NCBI RefSeq assembly: GCF_014109765.1
Contig: NZ_CP059139.1
Span: forward strand, 5,167,001 to 5,231,000
Origin: Pseudomonas berkeleyensis
Lineage (GTDB): Bacteria; Pseudomonadota; Gammaproteobacteria; Pseudomonadales; Pseudomonadaceae
Reading direction: 5' to 3'
DNA: 64,000 nucleotides
Within the stretch, counting starts at the first letter, position 1, and each line of letters starts with the position of its first letter. Positions 37,241-46,542 of the stretch are shown here, in pieces. The notes under the pieces were generated by a model. That model searched no databases, had not been told where the DNA came from, and worked only from the letters and a program-made list of their open reading frames with translations. Made by a program: the position numbers and the translations under genes.

Positions 37241-38882
37241 GGTTCCTCACGCCCTGCAACAGCATCTGCAACAGCTTGGCCTGCAATTCAGCGAACGCCT
37301 GCGCCAGGAGCTGCCGCAGCTAGCGCAGCAAGCCAAACAATTGCTGGAAGTGGATGAAAGCGAACGCGAGCGCCTGCTGCAGAACCTGCGGGATCAGTTG
37401 CACAGGCTGGCGGGCAGCGCCGGCACCTTCGGTTTCGCCCAGCTCGGCCAGCAAGCCCGCGAGCTGGAACAACAGGCCGAGCGCTGCCTGGAGCGCCTGC
37501 TGCGCCAGCACCAGAACCTCAACGAATTCATCAGCGCCCTGCAGGAGCTGGGCGAACAACCGGCAATCGCCAGCGCCCCGCAGGAGCCCAGCGATCGCAA
37601 ACCCAAGCAGCCGCGCAACGAGGATGGCAGCCGCCATATCTACATCCTCGAAGGCGAAGCCGCGGTCGGCGAGAACATGCGCCAGACCCTGAACAACTTC
37701 GGCTACCACGCCGAGCACTTCAACTCCATCGCCGGGCTCGACGCGGCCCTGCAGCAGCGCCTGCCGGATGCTCTGATCATCGACGCCAAGCTACCCGATG
37801 AAGCCAGCTGCGGCCTGGAATACGCCAACCAGCTGCGCGCGCGTCTGGAGGAGCCTCTGCCGCTACTGGTGCTGACCGACCAGCAGGACGACTTCGCCAC
37901 CCAGTTGCAAGCCGTGCGCGCCGGTGCCATGGGCCTGTTCAGCAAGCCGGTGGACATTCCGCAACTGGAAAGCCGCCTGGAACGCTGCTTCACCCAGCAG
38001 AGCGGCGAACCCTACCGGGTGCTGATCGCCGACGACGACCAGGATCTGGCCAGCCGCTACAGCCTGGTGCTGCGTGACGCCGGCATGCTGGTGGAGGTGT
38101 TGCACGATCCGGCGCAGATCTTCAATCACCTGCGCGACTTCAACCCCGAGGTGATCCTGCTCGACGTCAACATGCCGGACTGCACCGGCCCCGAACTGGC
38201 GCAGATCATCCGTTGCAACGACGACTGGCTGCGCATCCCGATCATCTACCTGTCGGCCGAAACCGATTTCGGCAAGCAGATGAACGCCCTGATCAAGGCT
38301 GGTGACGACTTCGTCAGCAAGCCGATCTCCGACAACGCACTGGTCGCCACCGTATTCTCCCGCGCTCAGCGTGCGCGCCTGCTCTCCGATGCCCTGGCGC
38401 GTGACAGCCTCACCGGCCTGCTCAAGCACGGCGACATCAAGGAGCAGGTGGCCATCGAGCTGGAGCGCGCCCTGCGCAGTGGTGACCGCGCCAGCGTGGT
38501 GATGCTCGACATCGACCACTTCAAGCGGGTCAACGACGAACACGGCCACGCCGCAGGGGACAACGTCATCCGCGCGTTGGCCAACCTGCTGCGCCAGCGC
38601 CTGCGCCGTGTCGACAGCCTGGGTCGTTATGGTGGGGAGGAGTTTCTCGCCGTGCTACCGGATTGCACGCCGCAGCAGGCCAAACTGATCGTCGACGAGA
38701 TTCGCCAACGCTTCGCCGAACTGCACTTCATCGCCGATGGCGGGGAGTTTTCCTGCACCCTCAGCGCGGGCATCGCCGGCACCGACTTACACAGCGATGC
38801 CGATCAGTTGCGCGAACGCGCCGACAGGGCGCTATACGCCGCCAAGCACAGCGGGCGCAATCAGGTGCAGGTAGCGGAGTGA
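37233..38882 (+). CDS. Hpt-REC-REC-GGDEF phosphorelay diguanylate cyclase
   Basis: 549 residues. The Hpt domain (about 15-110) has LHRLAGSAGTFGF with H57. REC1 (about 135-250) has D184 but lacks the usual N-terminal acidic pair (EGEAAVGE instead), so its phosphorylation is doubtful. REC2 (about 265-385) is canonical: IADDDQD, LLDVNMPD and VSKPI. The GGDEF domain has GGEEF at 467-471 with an RRVD I-site five residues before. The architecture predicts kinase to regulator to Hpt to REC2 control of c-di-GMP synthesis. It is encoded as the last gene of the signalling unit. Confidence 0.9.
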   Translation: MDKVPHALQQHLQQLGLQFSERLRQELPQLAQQAKQLLEVDESERERLLQNLRDQLHRLAGSAGTFGFAQLGQQARELEQQAERCLERLLRQHQNLNEFISALQELGEQPAIASAPQEPSDRKPKQPRNEDGSRHIYILEGEAAVGENMRQTLNNFGYHAEHFNSIAGLDAALQQRLPDALIIDAKLPDEASCGLEYANQLRARLEEPLPLLVLTDQQDDFATQLQAVRAGAMGLFSKPVDIPQLESRLERCFTQQSGEPYRVLIADDDQDLASRYSLVLRDAGMLVEVLHDPAQIFNHLRDFNPEVILLDVNMPDCTGPELAQIIRCNDDWLRIPIIYLSAETDFGKQMNALIKAGDDFVSKPISDNALVATVFSRAQRARLLSDALARDSLTGLLKHGDIKEQVAIELERALRSGDRASVVMLDIDHFKRVNDEHGHAAGDNVIRALANLLRQRLRRVDSLGRYGGEEFLAVLPDCTPQQAKLIVDEIRQRFAELHFIADGGEFSCTLSAGIAGTDLHSDADQLRERADRALYAAKHSGRNQVQVAE

Positions 38883-38886
38883 AGCT

Positions 38887-38984
38887 GTAGGGCGTACTCG
38901 CGAAGCAGTACGCCGCTGGGATTCCAATGGAGCGTCGTGGTGCCGACGGCGGACTGTTCGCTTCGCTCCTGAGTCCGCCCTACG
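38887..38984. repeat. Dispersed palindromic repeat, family B
   Basis: Starts GTAGGGCGTACTCGCGAAGC and ends GAGTCCGCCCTACG, with outer arms complementary. Related copies lie at 52115-52208 and 56681-56785. It fills the gap between two convergent genes, and the CTA of its right end is the TAG stop codon of cysW. Confidence 0.75.
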
Positions 38985-39807
38985 CCTCGGCGCGCTGCAT
39001 CAGGCGGCGCTGACGCCATTCCATGAAGGTCTTGAGGAACAACGTGAGCAGCGCCATGCAGGCCAGCAGACCTGCTGCGGTGAAGGCTGCCGCGGGCTTG
39101 TAGTCGTTGTTGAGCTGATCAACCAGCAGCGGCAAGGTCAGGGTCTGGTTGATGATGGTGCCGGACACCACCGACACCGCGCCGAACTCACCGACCGCAC
39201 GGGCGTTGGTCACCACCACGCCATACAGCAGCGCCCACTTGATCTTCGGCAAGCTGATGCGCCGGAAGATCTGCCAGCCGCTGGCGCCCAGGCACATGGC
39301 GGCGGTTTCCTCGTCCTGGCCCTGGGCCTGCATCACTGGAATCAGGATACGCGCCACGTAAGGCGCGGTGACGAACACCGTAACCATGACGATGCCCGGC
39401 CAGGCGAACATCAGTTGCATGCCGTTATCGTAGAACCAGCGCCCGACGAAGCTCTCCAGGCCGTAGACCACCAGGTAACAGAGACCAGCGACCACCGGCG
39501 ACACCGCATAGGGAATGTCGATCAGGGTGGTCAGCAGCTTGCGCCCACGAAAATCGTAGTGGGTCACGCACCAGGCCAGGCAGATGCCGAAGCACAGGTT
39601 CAGCGGCACGGTAATCGCCGCTACCAGCAGGGTCAGGCCAATGGCGTGGAGCATGAAGTCTTCGCCCAGGTTGCTCCACAACAGGCCCAGGCCACCGGCC
39701 AGCGCCTTGGTGAAAATCAAGGCCAGCGGCACCAGCAACATCAGCGTCACTACCAGCAGACCGAGGATTACCAGCGCCCACTGGCGCCAATCTTGGGGCT
39801 TTTTCAT
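38980..39807 (-). CDS. cysW: Sulfate/thiosulfate ABC transporter permease CysW
   Basis: 275 residues from the ATG at 39807, which overlaps the cysT stop (ATGA); an in-frame ATG six codons upstream (39825) is an alternative. Six membrane helices and the ABC permease EAA loop (EETAAMCLGASGWQIFRRISLPKIKWALLYG region). DIPYAVSPVVAG is typical of CysW. It forms the inner-membrane channel with CysT. The cysA ATPase gene, usually next, is not present; a repeat and a convergent cyclase gene follow instead. The stop codon lies within that repeat. Confidence 0.9.
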   Translation of the reverse strand: MKKPQDWRQWALVILGLLVVTLMLLVPLALIFTKALAGGLGLLWSNLGEDFMLHAIGLTLLVAAITVPLNLCFGICLAWCVTHYDFRGRKLLTTLIDIPYAVSPVVAGLCYLVVYGLESFVGRWFYDNGMQLMFAWPGIVMVTVFVTAPYVARILIPVMQAQGQDEETAAMCLGASGWQIFRRISLPKIKWALLYGVVVTNARAVGEFGAVSVVSGTIINQTLTLPLLVDQLNNDYKPAAAFTAAGLLACMALLTLFLKTFMEWRQRRLMQRAEA

Positions 39808-40643
39808 CGACCTTGCCGTTGCCATGCGAACAGACGTCCCTGCACCACCTGCAGCAGGAACAGAAGAGTCAGCGACGCGAGCAGAATCACCGAAGCGATG
39901 GCTGCGGCCGCCGGGTAATTGAATTCCTGCAGACGGACGAAAATCATCAGCGAGCTGACTTCCGTCTGGTAGGGAATGTTGCCGGCGATCATGATCACCG
40001 CGCCGAACTCGCCGAGGCTGCGCACGAAGGCCTGCGAGCCACCGGTGACCAGCGCTGGGGTCAGGGTCGGCAGGATCACCTTGCGGAATATCTGCAAACG
40101 GCTGGCGCCGAGGGTACGTGCCGCTTCTTCGTATTCCGAGCCGAGATCCTGCAGCACCGGCTGCACGGTACGCACCACGAAGGGAATGCTGGTGAACACC
40201 ATCGCCACCACGATACCGGCGTAGGCGTAGGCCACCTTGAAGCCCAGCCACTGGCCGATCCAGCCGTTGGGTACCAGCAGCGCGGCGAGTGTCAGGCCGG
40301 CCACCGAAGTCGGCAGGGCAAAGGGCAGATCGACCAGCGCATCGACGATGCGTCGGCCGGGGAAATCGTAACGGGTGATGATCCAGGCCAGCAGCAGGCC
40401 GATCACCAGCACCGCCAGGGTCGAGTAGAACGCCGCGGAGATGGTCACCTTGTAAGTCTGCACCACACGCGGATCGCTGATCGCGAACCAGTACTGCGCC
40501 CAAGTCATGTCGCTGACGTACAGCAGCAGCGCCGACAACGGCAGCAAGATCACCAGCGAGAGGTACAGCACACTGACGCCGAAGCTCAGGCCAAAGCCTG
40601 GCAGCAGCGGAGTCTGCAGGAAGAACAGCGTGGGTTTGCTCAC
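39804..40643 (-). CDS. cysT: Sulfate/thiosulfate ABC transporter permease CysT (CysU)
   Basis: 279 residues, six membrane helices. VLYLSLVILLPLSALLLY is the first helix; DLPFALPTSVAGLTLAALL and the EAA loop EYEEAARTLGASRLQIFRKV identify the CysT/CysU family. It partners with CysW for sulfate and thiosulfate import from Sbp. An 81-bp gap separates it from sbp. Its stop overlaps the cysW start. Confidence 0.93.
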   Translation of the reverse strand: MSKPTLFFLQTPLLPGFGLSFGVSVLYLSLVILLPLSALLLYVSDMTWAQYWFAISDPRVVQTYKVTISAAFYSTLAVLVIGLLLAWIITRYDFPGRRIVDALVDLPFALPTSVAGLTLAALLVPNGWIGQWLGFKVAYAYAGIVVAMVFTSIPFVVRTVQPVLQDLGSEYEEAARTLGASRLQIFRKVILPTLTPALVTGGSQAFVRSLGEFGAVIMIAGNIPYQTEVSSLMIFVRLQEFNYPAAAAIASVILLASLTLLFLLQVVQGRLFAWQRQGR

Positions 40644-40724
40644 GAAAAAAACTCGGCTCTACAAATGCAGTTGGCCGCCCATTAGGCGGCCAACAGACCA
40701 GAATTTCAGCTCACCGGGAGGCTA

Positions 40725-41741
40725 TCAACGACCGGTGGCCAGAAGCTGGTCAAGAATACCACCGTTGTCGAAATGCTTGGCGGTGATGTCATCCCAGCTG
40801 CCGAGGATCTCGTTCGGGTTGATCAGGCGTACCGGAGCGAACTGCGCCTTGGTCGCCTCGACCACTTCCGGGTTGTGCACACGGTAGTTGTAGCGGGTCA
40901 GCAGCTGCTGGATGTCCTTGCTGTACTGGAAGTCGAGGAAGGCCTTGGCCTGCTCACGGGTGCCGCGCTCGTCGGCAACCTTGTCGACGATGGCGACCGG
41001 GAATTCGGCCAGCACGCTGACCTCCGGTACCACGACTTCCAGGTTGAGGGACTTGAACTCGTCGCCGCCGGCGATGTTGATCACTTCCGATTCGAAGGTC
41101 AGCAGCACGTCGCCCTGGCCGTTCTGGGCGAAGGCCACGGTGGCGCCACGGCCGCCAGTGGGGAAGTTCTCGACGTTCTTCAGCAGCTTGCCGACGAAGG
41201 CTTTCACCTTCTCCTGGTCGCCGTTGAATTTCTCGTTGGCGAACAGCCAGGCGCCCAGGTAGCTGTAGCGGGCGTTGCCGGAAGTTTTCGGGTTGGGGAA
41301 TACCAGTTTCACGTCATCGCGAATCAGGTCGTCCCAGCTCTTGATGTTCTTCGGGTTGCCTTCGCGCACCAGGAAGGCGGTGGTGCTGTAGTACGGCGAG
41401 GCGTTGTTGGGGAACTGCTTGGCCCAGTCTTCACGCAGAAGGCCGCGCTTGGCCAGGATGTCCACGTCGGAAACCTGGTTGAAGGTGACCACGTCGACCT
41501 TCTTGCCCTGGATGATGTCCTGCGCCTGGCGCGAGCTGCCGGCGAAGGACTGGATGATCTTCACTTCCTTGCCGCTCTGCTGCTTCCAGTGCTCGACGAA
41601 CAGCGGATTGATCTCGCCGAACAGTTCGCGGGCGATGTCGTAGGAGGCGTTGTGGAATGGCGTGTCGGCAGCTGCATGGCTCAGCGAGCCGGTAAGCAGG
41701 GTGGCGCTGGCCACACTGGCCAGGAGGATCTTCTTCAGCAT
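40725..41741 (-). CDS. sbp: Periplasmic sulfate-binding protein Sbp
   Basis: 338 residues from the ATG at 41741 with GGAAG upstream; the frame extends 11 codons further without a site. Signal peptide MLKKILLASVASATLLTGS, cleavage near HAAA-D. The mature protein has NASYDIARELFGEINPLF, SFAGSSRQAQDIIQGKKVDVV and NPKTSGNARYSYLGAW, which are family signatures for sulfate binding. It feeds CysTW. The AT-rich upstream region (about 41800-41860) probably carries the CysB-controlled promoter, by analogy. Confidence 0.94.
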   Translation of the reverse strand: MLKKILLASVASATLLTGSLSHAAADTPFHNASYDIARELFGEINPLFVEHWKQQSGKEVKIIQSFAGSSRQAQDIIQGKKVDVVTFNQVSDVDILAKRGLLREDWAKQFPNNASPYYSTTAFLVREGNPKNIKSWDDLIRDDVKLVFPNPKTSGNARYSYLGAWLFANEKFNGDQEKVKAFVGKLLKNVENFPTGGRGATVAFAQNGQGDVLLTFESEVINIAGGDEFKSLNLEVVVPEVSVLAEFPVAIVDKVADERGTREQAKAFLDFQYSKDIQQLLTRYNYRVHNPEVVEATKAQFAPVRLINPNEILGSWDDITAKHFDNGGILDQLLATGR

Positions 41742-42023
41742 GAGCGGCTTCCTTATCGTTGGCAGAGCCTGCAAGCAGGCGTTTTGATGGCGCGATTGTG
41801 GCGCAACGGCATATATCCGAAAAATACTATTTTCTTATCTGCTTATAACCAGACAAAAATCAACCACGCCATCAGACGAACCCGTCGCACAAGTGCGGCC
41901 AGGGAAAGACGGGGAAGCATACGGGAAGGTGCCGGAAGAGGCGAACAAGGAGGGATACGGGGACGTGACAGGGACGCCTCGCCCCGGCCACCCCGAGGAG
42001 CGGCCAGGGTGGCGCAAGAGCGA

Positions 42024-42239
42024 TCAGAGCTTGGCGATGGACACTTCGGTGGATTTCACGAAGGCGATCACTTCACTGCCCACCTGCAATTCCAGTTCAC
42101 GCACGGAACGGGTGGTGATCACCGAGGTGACGATACCGGCAGCGGTCTGTACGTCGATTTCCGACAGTACGTCGCCGATGACGATTTCCTTGATATTGCC
42201 TTTGAACTGGTTACGCACGTTGATGGCTTTGATGGTCAT
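42024..42239 (-). CDS. ssuF: Molbindin-like TOBE domain protein SsuF
   Basis: 71 residues, a single TOBE/Mop domain: MTIKAINVRNQFKGNIKEI, then GIVTSVITTRSVRELELQVGSEVIAFVKST. Such molbindins bind molybdate or other oxyanions. In P. putida SsuF is the last gene of ssuEADCBF and is needed for normal sulfonate or sulfate-ester use, though its exact role is unclear. Here it also ends the ssu operon, separated from ssuB by a palindromic repeat. GGAG precedes the start. Confidence 0.9.
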   Translation of the reverse strand: MTIKAINVRNQFKGNIKEIVIGDVLSEIDVQTAAGIVTSVITTRSVRELELQVGSEVIAFVKSTEVSIAKL

Positions 42240-42266
42240 GGTGTTTCTCCTCAGGTCGTTTTACAG

Positions 42267-42324
42267 GTAGCCCGGATGCGATCCGGGGAATTCTCGAGCT
42301 GCTCCCGGATTGCCTCCGGGCTAC
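42267..42324. repeat. REP-like doublet, family A, between ssuB and ssuF
   Basis: GTAGCCCGGATGCGATCCGG at 42267 and its inverted partner CCCGGATTGCCTCCGGGCTAC ending at 42324 form a palindromic pair of imperfect hairpins. It fills most of the 89-bp gap between ssuB and ssuF. Confidence 0.75.
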
Positions 42325-42328
42325 GGCG

Positions 42329-43129
42329 TCAAAGCGCCCAACGCAATTGCGTGGGCAGGGGTGATACGGGTTCCGGTGGCGTCGGCAATTCCGGCTGCGC
42401 CAGCACGCGATCGAGCACGCGCGCTTCCAGTGCCGCCAGCAGCGGCGAGCCATGCGGTCGCGGGCGCACCAGTTGCACATCGAGGTCGAGGCCGATCTGA
42501 CCGTCCTCGATCAGGATCACCCGATCCGCCACGGCGACCGCTTCGGCAACGTCGTGAGTGACCAGCAGCACGGTGAAGCCATGCTGCTGCCACAGGCGCT
42601 CGATCAGTTGCTGCATCTCGATACGGGTCAAGGCATCCAGCGCACCCAGCGGCTCGTCGAGCAGCAGCAGGCGCGGCCGATGGATCAAGGCACGGGCCAG
42701 CGCCACGCGCTGCTTCTGCCCGCCGGACAGTGCTGCCGGCCACTCATTGGCGCGATCCGCCAGACCGACCGCCGCCAGCGCCTCTTCCGCCTGCTTGCGC
42801 CAGTTGCCGGAAAGCCCCAGACCGACGTTGTCGATCACCCGCTTCCAGGGCAGCAGACGCGAGTCCTGGAACATCAGGCGAATGTCTTCACGCACCGCGT
42901 TGAGCGAGCCATTGCCGGCCAGCAACTGGCCAACGCTGGGCTGATCCAGACCGGCCAGCAGGCGCAGCAAGGTGCTCTTGCCACAGCCGCTACGGCCAAC
43001 CACGGCGACGAACTGGCCAGCCGGGATATGCAGGTCGATGCCCTTGAGCACCTGACGCTCGCCGAAGGATTTCTCGATTTTCTCGATCGCCAGGGGAATG
43101 CCCTGACGGATGTTATGCAGCGCTGTCAT
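42329..43129 (-). CDS. ssuB: Aliphatic sulfonate ABC transporter ATPase SsuB
   Basis: 266 residues. Walker [11 protein letters not shown] (about 42-51), signature LSGGQKQR, Walker [13 protein letters not shown] and switch THD are all present. The short region [16 protein letters not shown] is typical of nitrate/sulfonate/taurine importers. It energises SsuC. Its start overlaps the ssuC stop (ATGA). The stop lies four bases from a repeat. Confidence 0.94.
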   Translation of the reverse strand: MTALHNIRQGIPLAIEKIEKSFGERQVLKGIDLHIPAGQFVAVVGRSGCGKSTLLRLLAGLDQPSVGQLLAGNGSLNAVREDIRLMFQDSRLLPWKRVIDNVGLGLSGNWRKQAEEALAAVGLADRANEWPAALSGGQKQRVALARALIHRPRLLLLDEPLGALDALTRIEMQQLIERLWQQHGFTVLLVTHDVAEAVAVADRVILIEDGQIGLDLDVQLVRPRPHGSPLLAALEARVLDRVLAQPELPTPPEPVSPLPTQLRWAL

Positions 43130-43920
43130 TGCCCACCTGCCTTGGCCTGATAGGCCGGATGCCAGCGCAGCCAGACGCGCTCGAGACCACGGGCGGCGAC
43201 GTCGGCCAGCTTGCCGAGCACCGCGTAAAGCAGGATCGCCAGCACCACCACATCGGTCTGCAGGAATTCACGGGCGTTCATCGCCAGGTAGCCGATGCCG
43301 CTGCTGGCGGAAATGGTCTCCGCCACGATCAACGTCAGCCACATGAAGCCGAGGGCGAAACGCACGCCAACCAGGATCGACGGCAACGCACCGGGCAGGA
43401 TCACCTGACGGAACAGCGAGAAGCCGGACAGGCCATAGCTGCGCGCCATCTCCACCAGCGCCGGGTCGACGTTACGGATGCCGTGGTAGGTGTTGAGGTA
43501 GATCGGGAACAGCGTGCCGAGCGCGACCAGGAACACCTTGGCTGCCTCGTCGATGCCGAACCAGAGGATCACCAGCGGGATCAGCGCCAGGTGCGGCACG
43601 TTGCGGATCATCTGCACCGAGCTGTCGAGAAAGCGCTCGCCCCATTTCGACAGGCCGGTGATAAAGCCCAACAGCAGGCCGATACCACCGCCGATGGCGA
43701 AGCCGATCCCGGCGCGCTGGCCACTGATCGCCAGGTGCTGCCAGATTTCGCCGGAGGCCAGCAGCGCCCAGCCAGCCTCCAGCACGGCGCTGGGCGCCGG
43801 CAGGATACGGCTGGACAGCCAGCCACTGGCCACCGCCAGTTGCCAGGCGGCCAGCAGCCCCAGCGGCAAGGCCCAGGGCGCGGCGCGCAGGGCCAGTTTG
43901 TGAAGGGTCGTGTTGCTCAT
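43126..43920 (-). CDS. ssuC: Aliphatic sulfonate ABC transporter permease SsuC
   Basis: 264 residues from the ATG at 43920; the longer frame to 44031 is repeat-derived. Six membrane helices with the permease loop [29 protein letters not shown] split around the conserved EAA-type Gly. [20 protein letters not shown] and [12 protein letters not shown] are hallmarks of the SsuC/TauC family. It is the inner-membrane channel for sulfonates delivered by SsuA. Confidence 0.94.
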   Translation of the reverse strand: MSNTTLHKLALRAAPWALPLGLLAAWQLAVASGWLSSRILPAPSAVLEAGWALLASGEIWQHLAISGQRAGIGFAIGGGIGLLLGFITGLSKWGERFLDSSVQMIRNVPHLALIPLVILWFGIDEAAKVFLVALGTLFPIYLNTYHGIRNVDPALVEMARSYGLSGFSLFRQVILPGALPSILVGVRFALGFMWLTLIVAETISASSGIGYLAMNAREFLQTDVVVLAILLYAVLGKLADVAARGLERVWLRWHPAYQAKAGGQ

Positions 43921-43950
43921 GGTTGCCTCGAAGAATTCTGTGTCTCTGTC

Positions 43951-44128
43951 CCCGGATTGCATCCGGGCTACATCTGCCCTCTCCCCCAGCCCCTCTCCCG
44001 CAAGCGGGAGAGGGGAGCCGAGCCGTACCACAGGGCAACCCAGCGGCGCCGATCAGCCCCCTCTCCCATTCATGGGAGAGGGCTGGGGAGAGGGCGCTTT
44101 TCAGTCCGTAGCCCGGATGCAAGCCGGG
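43951..44128. repeat. Composite nested palindrome between ssuC and ssuD
   Basis: Outer family-A units CCCGGATTGCATCCGGGCTAC (43951-43971) and GTAGCCCGGATGCAAGCCGGG (44108-44128) are inverted. Between them, CCCTCTCCC-rich and GGGAGAGGG-rich hairpins (about 43977-44020 and 44057-44095) also face each other. The whole could fold into a long cruciform-like RNA between two genes of one operon. Confidence 0.75.
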
Positions 44129-44150
44129 AAACCCTATGCCTGCGCTACCC

Positions 44151-45299
44151 TCAACTCGCCGAAGCCGCCTTCGGCAGGATGTCGCTGGAGATCATTTCGC
44201 CGAACGGGCTGACATAACCGCGACTTTCCGGACGCTGCGGCTGGGCCACATCCAGGTGCGGGAACAGCAGTTCGGCGACCCGGTACGACTCCTCCAGATG
44301 CGGGTAGCCGGAGAAGATGAAGGTATCGATGCCGAGGTCGGCGTATTCCTTGACCCGCGCTGCCACGGTCGGGCCATCGCCGACCAGCGCGGTGCCAGCG
44401 CCGCCGCGCACCAGGCCGACACCGGCCCAGAGGTTCGGCGACACTTCCAGGTTGTCGGTCTTGCCGCCGTGCAGGGCGGCCATGCGCTGTTGGCCGACGG
44501 AGTCGAAGCGCGCCAGCGACGCCTGGGCGCGGTCGATGGTGTCCTGATCCAGGTGGCTGATCAGACGATCCGCCGCGGCCCAGGCTTCCTCATTGGTCTC
44601 GCGCACGATCACGTGCAGGCGAATGCCGAAGCGCACTTCGCGCCCCTGCGCAGCAGCCTTCTCACGCACCTGAGCGATCTTCTCGGCAACAGCGGCCGGC
44701 GGCTCGCCCCAGGTCAGGTACAGCTCGACCTGCTCGGCGGCCAGATCCTGCGCCGCGTCGGATGAACCACCGAAATACAGCGGCGGACGCGGCTGCTGGA
44801 TCGGCGGGTAGAGCAACTTGGCACCCTTCACCTGGATGTGCTTGCCGTCGTAGTCGACAGTTTCGCCTTCCAGCACGCGGCGCCAGATACGGGTGAATTC
44901 GACGGAAGCCTCATAACGCTCGGCATGCGACAGGTGCAAGCCATCGCCGGCCAGTTCGTCCGGGTCGCCACCGGTCACCAGGTTGAACAGCGCACGGCCG
45001 TTCGACAGGCGATCCAGGGTCGCCGCCTGGCGCGCAGCCACGGTCGGTGAAATGATCCCAGGGCGCAGGGCGACGAGGAACTTCAGGTTCTGCGTGAGCG
45101 GGATCAGCGAGGCTGCCACCAGCCAGGAGTCCTCGCAGGAACGCCCGGTGGGGATCAGCACACCGCCGAAACCAAGGCGATCAGCCGCCTGAGCGACCTG
45201 GGCCAGGTAGCCGTGGTCGACGGCGCGCGCGCCTTCGGAGGTGCCCAGGTACTTGCCATCACCATGGGTAGGCAGGAACCAGAAGATGTTGAGGCTCAT
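44151..45299 (-). CDS. ssuD: FMNH2-dependent alkanesulfonate monooxygenase SsuD
   Basis: 382 residues from the ATG at 45299 ([19 protein letters not shown]), the family start; 22 upstream codons in frame are not conserved. It is a luciferase-fold TIM barrel: [49 protein letters not shown] and [14 protein letters not shown] are characteristic. It splits alkanesulfonates to aldehyde and sulfite using FMNH2 from SsuE. Length matches the E. coli enzyme (381). Confidence 0.96.
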   Translation of the reverse strand: MSLNIFWFLPTHGDGKYLGTSEGARAVDHGYLAQVAQAADRLGFGGVLIPTGRSCEDSWLVAASLIPLTQNLKFLVALRPGIISPTVAARQAATLDRLSNGRALFNLVTGGDPDELAGDGLHLSHAERYEASVEFTRIWRRVLEGETVDYDGKHIQVKGAKLLYPPIQQPRPPLYFGGSSDAAQDLAAEQVELYLTWGEPPAAVAEKIAQVREKAAAQGREVRFGIRLHVIVRETNEEAWAAADRLISHLDQDTIDRAQASLARFDSVGQQRMAALHGGKTDNLEVSPNLWAGVGLVRGGAGTALVGDGPTVAARVKEYADLGIDTFIFSGYPHLEESYRVAELLFPHLDVAQPQRPESRGYVSPFGEMISSDILPKAASAS

Positions 45300-45328
45300 G
45301 GAGTTGTCTCCTTTTACGAAATCGTCAT

Positions 45329-45470
45329 AGTCCGGATCAATCCGGGAAATTCGGCCCTGTCCCAATCCTCGGCCCGACGGGGCGAGGGAGCTGGCCGGCG
45401 GCGCCGAAACGTCCGCCTACCTTGATCGGCTCCCCTCTCCCGTTCACGGGAGAGGGGCTGGGGGAGAGGG
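45329..45470. repeat. Palindromic repeats between ssuD and ssuA
   Basis: A partial family-A unit (TCCGGATCAATCCGGGA, 45331-45347) and a TCCCCTCTCCCGTTCACGGG hairpin (45431-45457) followed by GGGGGAGAGGG to 45470. These match the composite structure at 43951-44128 but as a reduced copy. Confidence 0.7.
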
Positions 45471-45478
45471 CTACGGTC

Positions 45479-46459
45479 TTACTGGGCCTGGGCCGCCGTT
45501 GCGGGCGGAACCGCATCCGGTCGAGACCAGATCACATCCTTGATGGTCAGTTTCTTGGGGATCAGCTTCAGCTCGGTGAAGGTATCGGCGATCTTCTGCT
45601 GTGCCTCGACCACATCCGGGGTGATGAACTGCGCGCCATAGCCCTGGCGCTCCACGGCCTGGCGGGTGATTTCCGGGGACAGGCCGATCAGCGGCGCGAC
45701 CTGGCTGGTGGCTTCGTCGAGGTTGCCCTTGACCCACTCGCCAACACCGCGGATTTCCTCGACCAGCGCACCGATCACCTGCGGGTGCTGCTCGGCATAG
45801 GTACGGGTCGCCAGATAGAACTGGTGGTTGTCGACCAGGCCACTGCCATCACGCAGGGTACGGGCCTGCAATTGTTTCTCGGCGGCGGACTGGAACGGAT
45901 CCCAGATCACCCAGGCATCGACGCTGCCACGCTCGAATGCGGCGCGGGCATCGGCCGGCGGCAGGTAGACCGGGGTGATGTCGCCGTACTTGAGGCCGGC
46001 GTCTTCCAGTGCACGCACCAGCAGGTAATGCACGTTGGAGCCCTTGTTCAGAGCGACCTTCTTGCCCTTGAGCTCGGCTACCGATTTGATCGGCGAGTCC
46101 TTCGCAACGAGGATCGCCTCGCCGGTTGGAGCCGGTGGTTCATGGGCGACGTAGAGCAGGTCGGCGCCAGCCGCCTGAGCGAATACCGGCGGGGTTTCCC
46201 CGGTGACGCCAAAGTCCACGGAGCCGACGTTGAGACCTTCGAGCAGTTGCGGGCCACCCGGGAACTCCGTCCACTTGACCTCAACGCCCTGCTCGGCCAG
46301 GCGTTTTTCCAGGGTGCCCTTGGCCTTGAGCAGCACCAGGGTGCCGTATTTCTGATAGCCGATACGCAGTGTCTCGGCCTGTGCATGAGTGATGGCGCCG
46401 AAGGAGATGGCCGCGGCAAACAGGGCGACCAGGCTTCGACGCAAAGTAATGGTGCGCAT
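45479..46459 (-). CDS. ssuA: Aliphatic sulfonate-binding protein SsuA
   Basis: 326 residues. Signal peptide ends at HAQA-E (about residue 28). The mature protein begins TLRIGYQKYGTLVLLKAKGT, then GPQLLEGLNVGSVDFGVTG, APTGEAILVAKDSPIKS and VDAWVIWDPFQSA, all SsuA family signatures. It binds sulfonates in the periplasm for SsuCB. A closely related paralogue is encoded at 56947-57906. A repeat lies just after the stop. Confidence 0.95.
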   Translation of the reverse strand: MRTITLRRSLVALFAAAISFGAITHAQAETLRIGYQKYGTLVLLKAKGTLEKRLAEQGVEVKWTEFPGGPQLLEGLNVGSVDFGVTGETPPVFAQAAGADLLYVAHEPPAPTGEAILVAKDSPIKSVAELKGKKVALNKGSNVHYLLVRALEDAGLKYGDITPVYLPPADARAAFERGSVDAWVIWDPFQSAAEKQLQARTLRDGSGLVDNHQFYLATRTYAEQHPQVIGALVEEIRGVGEWVKGNLDEATSQVAPLIGLSPEITRQAVERQGYGAQFITPDVVEAQQKIADTFTELKLIPKKLTIKDVIWSRPDAVPPATAAQAQ

Positions 46460-46542
46460 GGCGCTCTCCCTTTGCGGTGATGTCTTGGTTGGCTACCTGC
46501 TTGCCCGTTGGCGGGCGAGTAAGGCGGGGCATTACGGGTGGA

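Noticed and set aside
39826..40503. Long N-terminal extension of the cysW frame
   Set aside because: It runs through cysT in another frame; low-complexity Gly/Arg/Ala translation typical of an off-frame reading in GC-rich DNA.
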